Source: Pseudonocardia sp. N23 (GTDB lineage: Bacteria; Actinomycetota; Actinomycetes; Mycobacteriales; Pseudonocardiaceae). Taken from it: a stretch of DNA of 64,000 nucleotides. A model generated the notes under the pieces. The model saw only the letters and a program-made list of their open reading frames with translations. It did not search any database and had not been told where the DNA came from. The stretch lies in assembly GCF_002583555.1 (NCBI RefSeq), contig NZ_BEGX01000061.1, positions 129,535-193,534 of the forward strand, in the 5' to 3' direction. Position 1 is the stretch's first letter. Every line of letters begins with the position of its first letter. Positions 61,305 to 64,000 of the stretch are shown here, one piece after another. A program made the translations under genes and the position numbers.

Positions 61305-61678
61305 GAGCCCTGACAGATCTCGTAGTACGGGTTGTAGAGGACCTTGCGGCCGTCGCGGATGGACAGCCGGCCGCGCACACGCATCGTGCGACCCGGGACG
61401 ACACCGGGGATCCGGCGACGCCCCATCCACACCAACGTCACCCCGTCGGTGCCGTCGAACAGCTCGGCCGTGAACGAGGCCGCCGCGTCCTGCGGGCAGA
61501 ACTCCACGGACCGCAGCCTACCCAGCATCGTGACCTCCTGGCCGCAGGCACACTCGCTGGCGCGCTGCGCGCCGGAGCGCTCGGAGTCCTCCGACAGGTC
61601 GTCGGCGTCGAGCACCTCGACGTCGCTGGTCAGACGTTTGAGCATGCGGCGGAATGGCCCACCGTCCGTGCTGCCCAT
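61301..61678 (-). CDS. OB-fold nucleic-acid-binding protein
   Basis: A 125-residue protein with an OB fold at about 45-125: ECACGQEVTMLGRLRSVEF, FTAELFDGTDGVTLVWMGRRRIPGVVPG, MRVRGRLSIRDGRKVLYNP. Two cysteines near the start of the domain (CAC) are conserved in relatives. It probably binds single-stranded nucleic acid. The ATG at 61678 has AGGAGA four bases upstream. It leads the OB-fold/DUF3159 pair and corresponds to Rv2694c. Confidence 0.92.
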   Translation of the reverse strand: MGSTDGGPFRRMLKRLTSDVEVLDADDLSEDSERSGAQRASECACGQEVTMLGRLRSVEFCPQDAAASFTAELFDGTDGVTLVWMGRRRIPGVVPGRTMRVRGRLSIRDGRKVLYNPYYEICQGS

Positions 61679-61841
61679 GATTCTCCTCGGCTGCTCGGGC
61701 GCGGGCCGCTCCCGACGGACTCTCCGGCGGATCCGGCCGCTACCCTGCAGATCGTAACGCGCTGGAAACAGCATTGGTGCCCGGAAGCGGTTCACCGTGC
61801 GGCGAACGGGAGCGATTCCCCCGAATGTGTGATCTGCGCCG

Positions 61842-62591
61842 ATGCTCTCCGTGACACCTCTCCCCTTCGGCGACCGCGTCGCCGTCGTTCTGCCGGGTTC
61901 GGGGTCCGACGCGCGGTTCGTCCGGTCCGCGTTCAGCGAGCCTCTCGCCGCGGTGGGCGCACACCTGATCGCGCCGGAGCCGGATGTGGGGCGTGGGATC
62001 GTCGCCGGTTACCGGTCGGCGCTCGACGAGGCCCTTCGGGCCGTCCGGGACATGGCGTCGGACACAGACGCGCGGCTGCTCGTCGGAGGCGTGTCGCTGG
62101 GCGCCCACGTCGCCGCCGGCTGGGCCGTCGACCGGCAGGAGCATCTCGCGGGGCTGCTGCTGGTACTCCCGGGCTGGACCGGTGACCCCGGCGCCGCACC
62201 CGCCGCCCTCACCGCCCGGGCCACGGCACGGCAGGTCCGCGACACGGGTCTCGACGCGACCGTCGCCGCCCTGCGCGCCTCCGCGCCCGGGTGGCTGGCC
62301 GACGACCTCGCCCGCTCGTGGGCGGCGCACGGCGAGGGGCTCGCGGCCGCGCTCGACGAGGCGGCCGCCACGCCTGCACCCGACGACGACGTCCTGCGCG
62401 GGCTCGCGGTCCCCGCTGGTGTCGTCGGCGCGGTCGACGACCCGGTGCACCCCACCGTCATCGCCCACCACTGGGCGGATCTGCTCCCCCGGGCGCGGGT
62501 GGTTGCGACGGACCTCGTCGCGGTGGGCGCCGACCACGCCGCGCTGGGCCGGGCCGCCGTCCTGGGCTGGCTCCGGGCCGCAGCAGGCTGA
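61842..62591 (+). CDS. Alpha/beta-hydrolase-fold protein (Rv2695-like)
   Basis: A 249-residue protein. The nucleophile elbow is GGVSLGAH (GxSxG, Ser at about 86), an acid may be Asp in VGAVDDPVHP, and His in GADHAALG, giving a plausible triad. The N-terminus reads GDRVAVVLPGSGSDARFV, where the first loop forms an oxyanion hole. The position, divergent from the OB-fold gene, matches Rv2695, which is annotated only as conserved hypothetical. An esterase or acyltransferase role is possible. Confidence 0.82.
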   Translation: MLSVTPLPFGDRVAVVLPGSGSDARFVRSAFSEPLAAVGAHLIAPEPDVGRGIVAGYRSALDEALRAVRDMASDTDARLLVGGVSLGAHVAAGWAVDRQEHLAGLLLVLPGWTGDPGAAPAALTARATARQVRDTGLDATVAALRASAPGWLADDLARSWAAHGEGLAAALDEAAATPAPDDDVLRGLAVPAGVVGAVDDPVHPTVIAHHWADLLPRARVVATDLVAVGADHAALGRAAVLGWLRAAAG

Positions 62592-62692
62592 CCCGTCCAG
62601 GGCTCACACCTGCGCGTGGCCCACCGACCCTGGCCGGGCCGCTTCGGCCCCTGCTCGTCGGACCGTCCTGACGTCGCTCCGGACCGTGGCCC

Positions 62693-62734
62693 GACGGGCC
62701 TGCCCGGGCTCGGAGAGCGCCGGGCAGGCCCGTC
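62693..62734. terminator. Bidirectional hairpin between converging genes
   Basis: A perfect 15-bp stem (62693-62707 with 62720-62734) with a 12-base loop that can form a further GCTC/GAGC pairing. It sits between the ends of the hydrolase gene and the minus-strand repeat protein. No T-run. Confidence 0.8.
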
Positions 62735-62740
62735 GTCGGG

Positions 62741-64000
62741 TCAGCGCGGACGGTGGTGGCGACCGGCCGGGTAGGGCTCCGCGTCGCCGTCGAACATCCG
62801 GTTCGGGTCGCCGTTGAGGAACGCCAGTGCGGGCCGCCCCTCCATGTCCTCGGCGCTGTGCCGGCGCGGACGGCCGTGCCGGCCGGACGACTCCTGGTCG
62901 TGGCCGTCGCCCCCGGCATAGGGGTCACCGGCGTACGCGTCACCGGAGTAGGCGCCACCTGCGTAGGGGTCGCGACCGTAGGAGTCGCGGCCGTAGGAGT
63001 CGCGGCCGTAGGAGTCGCGGCCGTAGCCGTCCCGGCCGTACTCGTTGCGGCCTTCCTCGTTCCGGCCGTACGAGTCGCTGCCGCGGGAGTCGCGGCTGTA
63101 AGAGTCGCTGTGGTACGAGTCGCTGCCGTACGTGTCGTTCCGGTAGGTGCCGCCGAGAGGATCACGGTCGCGAGGCTCACGGCCGTATCCGTTGTCGCCG
63201 CGGTCGGCGTAGCGGCCGTCGCGCTCGTCGCGGTACGGGCCGCTGTAGGGCGAGTCGTAGCCGGCCGACCCGTACTCGGACCCGTACGCCACTCCGGCAG
63301 TGCGCGGCGGCTCGTACGAGGTCGGCTCGTACGGCGATCCCCCGTGGGGCGCGCTCGCGGGGGCACCGTGGCGCGAACCGTGGTCCGCATCCCGGTGGTC
63401 GGGAACGGGCCGGTCGGGAACGGGGCGGCCCGGGTCGGTGGGGGCGCGGTGGCCTCCGCCGGCGCGCGGGACCCGGTCGGCGCGGGCGGCTGCCGGTTCC
63501 TGCGAGCCGTGGGCGCCGTTGCCGAAGTCGCCGACTGCCGAGCCGTGACGGCCCCCGCCCTCGGGGCCGGTGCGACGCCCACCGGTGGCCGGCCGTGCAC
63601 CTGCCGGGGGTCCGGACAGACCGGGCTGCGGGTCGACGCCGCGCTCGTCGCGGTCCTCGGCCCGGCGACGCCCACCCGGCCGTGCACCGGCAGGCGGTCG
63701 GAACGCGGTGCGGCCGTCGTCGGCGGCACGACGCCCGGTGCGCGGCGGACCGTCGACCGGCCGGCCGGCGATGGGATCGGCGCCGCGGTTGTCGTAGGCC
63801 CGGCTGCGGTAGGAGCCGCTGTCGTGGGCTGCGTCGTCGTAGGGGGCGCCGTCCGACGGCGCGCGCTCGTACGGGCTCCGCGGCGGCGTCGGGATGCCGT
63901 CGCGACCCGCGTCGTCGGCGCGGTGGCCGCTGGTGGGCGGCACGGCCCGGTACCCGCCGGTCGGGTCGGGCGCACGATGCCCGCCGGTGCCGGCCGGGGC
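62741..64000 (-). CDS. Disordered Tyr/Gly/Arg/Asp-repeat protein, C-terminal part (5' end beyond window)
   Basis: The frame stays open to base 64000, so the N-terminus is not seen; at least 419 residues are present. The sequence is low complexity: Gly/Arg/Pro-rich first, then about 100 residues of Tyr-Gly-Arg-Asp-Ser-type repeats encoded by a 15-bp DNA periodicity, then a less repetitive end (SAEDMEGRPALAFLNGDPNR and MFDGDAEPYPAG). The repeat codons use C or G in the third position, which supports this frame over a competing long frame. Such tails resemble disordered condensate-forming or cell-pole proteins. The full domain structure and function are unknown. Confidence 0.7.
   Translation of the reverse strand, partial: APAGTGGHRAPDPTGGYRAVPPTSGHRADDAGRDGIPTPPRSPYERAPSDGAPYDDAAHDSGSYRSRAYDNRGADPIAGRPVDGPPRTGRRAADDGRTAFRPPAGARPGGRRRAEDRDERGVDPQPGLSGPPAGARPATGGRRTGPEGGGRHGSAVGDFGNGAHGSQEPAAARADRVPRAGGGHRAPTDPGRPVPDRPVPDHRDADHGSRHGAPASAPHGGSPYEPTSYEPPRTAGVAYGSEYGSAGYDSPYSGPYRDERDGRYADRGDNGYGREPRDRDPLGGTYRNDTYGSDSYHSDSYSRDSRGSDSYGRNEEGRNEYGRDGYGRDSYGRDSYGRDSYGRDPYAGGAYSGDAYAGDPYAGGDGHDQESSGRHGRPRRHSAEDMEGRPALAFLNGDPNRMFDGDAEPYPAGRHHRPR
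62963..63142. repeat. 15-bp periodic repeat, about 12 units
   Basis: Units of the form GTAGGAGTCGCGGCC run without gaps from 62963 to 63142; three consecutive copies (62978-63022) are identical and the outer ones are diverged. On the minus strand the unit encodes Tyr-Gly-Arg-Asp-Ser. Confidence 0.92.

Noticed and set aside
62458..63975. Competing minus-strand frame of 505 codons over the repeat protein
   Set aside because: It is made mostly of Thr/Ala/Pro, and its 3' part runs antisense into the hydrolase gene. The other frame has C/G third positions and a less repetitive end.
1..64000. tRNA, rRNA, CRISPR arrays, insertion sequences, prophage or attachment sites
   Set aside because: None was seen. 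Tandem repeats in the window are short coding or gene-end repeats without spacers, and no transposase or integrase motif was found.

Overview
The window is very GC-rich DNA with dense, short-spaced genes, G/C third codon positions, many GTG starts and frequent ATGA/GTGA stop-start overlaps. It carries a methylmalonyl-CoA mutase operon, a complete cydABDC set, an F420-type oxidoreductase, DUF742, and DUF3159/OB-fold genes. The block at 55.5-62.6 kb has the same order and orientations as Mycobacterium tuberculosis Rv2689c-Rv2695. The source is therefore an actinobacterium of the Mycobacteriales/Pseudonocardiales type; a Pseudonocardia-like organism is my best guess. No rRNA, tRNA, CRISPR array, phage or insertion sequence was seen.

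Layout. 0-12 kb: the 3' end of a DUF3516 helicase, a small HTH gene under a leaderless promoter with an operator-like dyad, an acyl-CoA dehydrogenase, an orphan DUF742 protein, a membrane-domain/F420-oxidoreductase fusion, an esterase, a molybdopterin oxidoreductase with its flavin reductase, and several single metabolic genes. 12-17.3 kb: mutA-mutB-meaB (methylmalonyl-CoA to succinyl-CoA). 17.4-23.4 kb: cydABDC (cytochrome bd oxidase plus its assembly ABC exporter) behind two tandem 17-bp dyads. 23.4-27 kb: TetR regulator, SDR/FabG, a structured intergenic region that may be an RNA leader, and a Na+/H+-type antiporter. 27-31.3 kb: a PEBP protein, two DUF1990 genes, then a two-gene encapsulin nanocompartment operon whose hemerythrin cargo ends in a loading peptide. 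31.3-37 kb: two related membrane/disordered proteins, a coiled-coil protein with an upstream mini-ORF, an ABC exporter and an AbrB-type membrane protein. 37-40.2 kb: amidase-SDR-epoxide hydrolase operon. 40.2-49.5 kb: methyltransferase, cystathionine beta-synthase-like enzyme, rhomboid-like/MprF-type fusion, MFS transporter coupled to IlvD, and an L,D-transpeptidase. 49.5-55.5 kb: DEAD-box RNA helicase, Tex, and a MaoC-like dehydratase. 55.5-64 kb: the Rv2689c-Rv2695-like block (TRAM RNA methyltransferase, APC permease, two TrkA proteins, DUF3159, OB-fold, alpha/beta hydrolase), then the C-terminal part of a disordered tyrosine/aspartate-repeat protein that runs off the end.

The most distinctive system is the hemerythrin-encapsulin operon (29.73-31.32 kb). 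It has its own leaderless-type promoter, a GTGA-coupled shell gene, a triplicated gene end and an 18-bp perfect hairpin behind it. Other notable points are the tandem dyads before cydA, a duplicated operator/leaderless promoter at 1.2 and 1.8 kb, two unusual protein fusions, and recurring leaderless promoters (TANNNT 6-8 nt before the start codon). Functions are assigned by reading protein sequences against remembered families; no database search was run.
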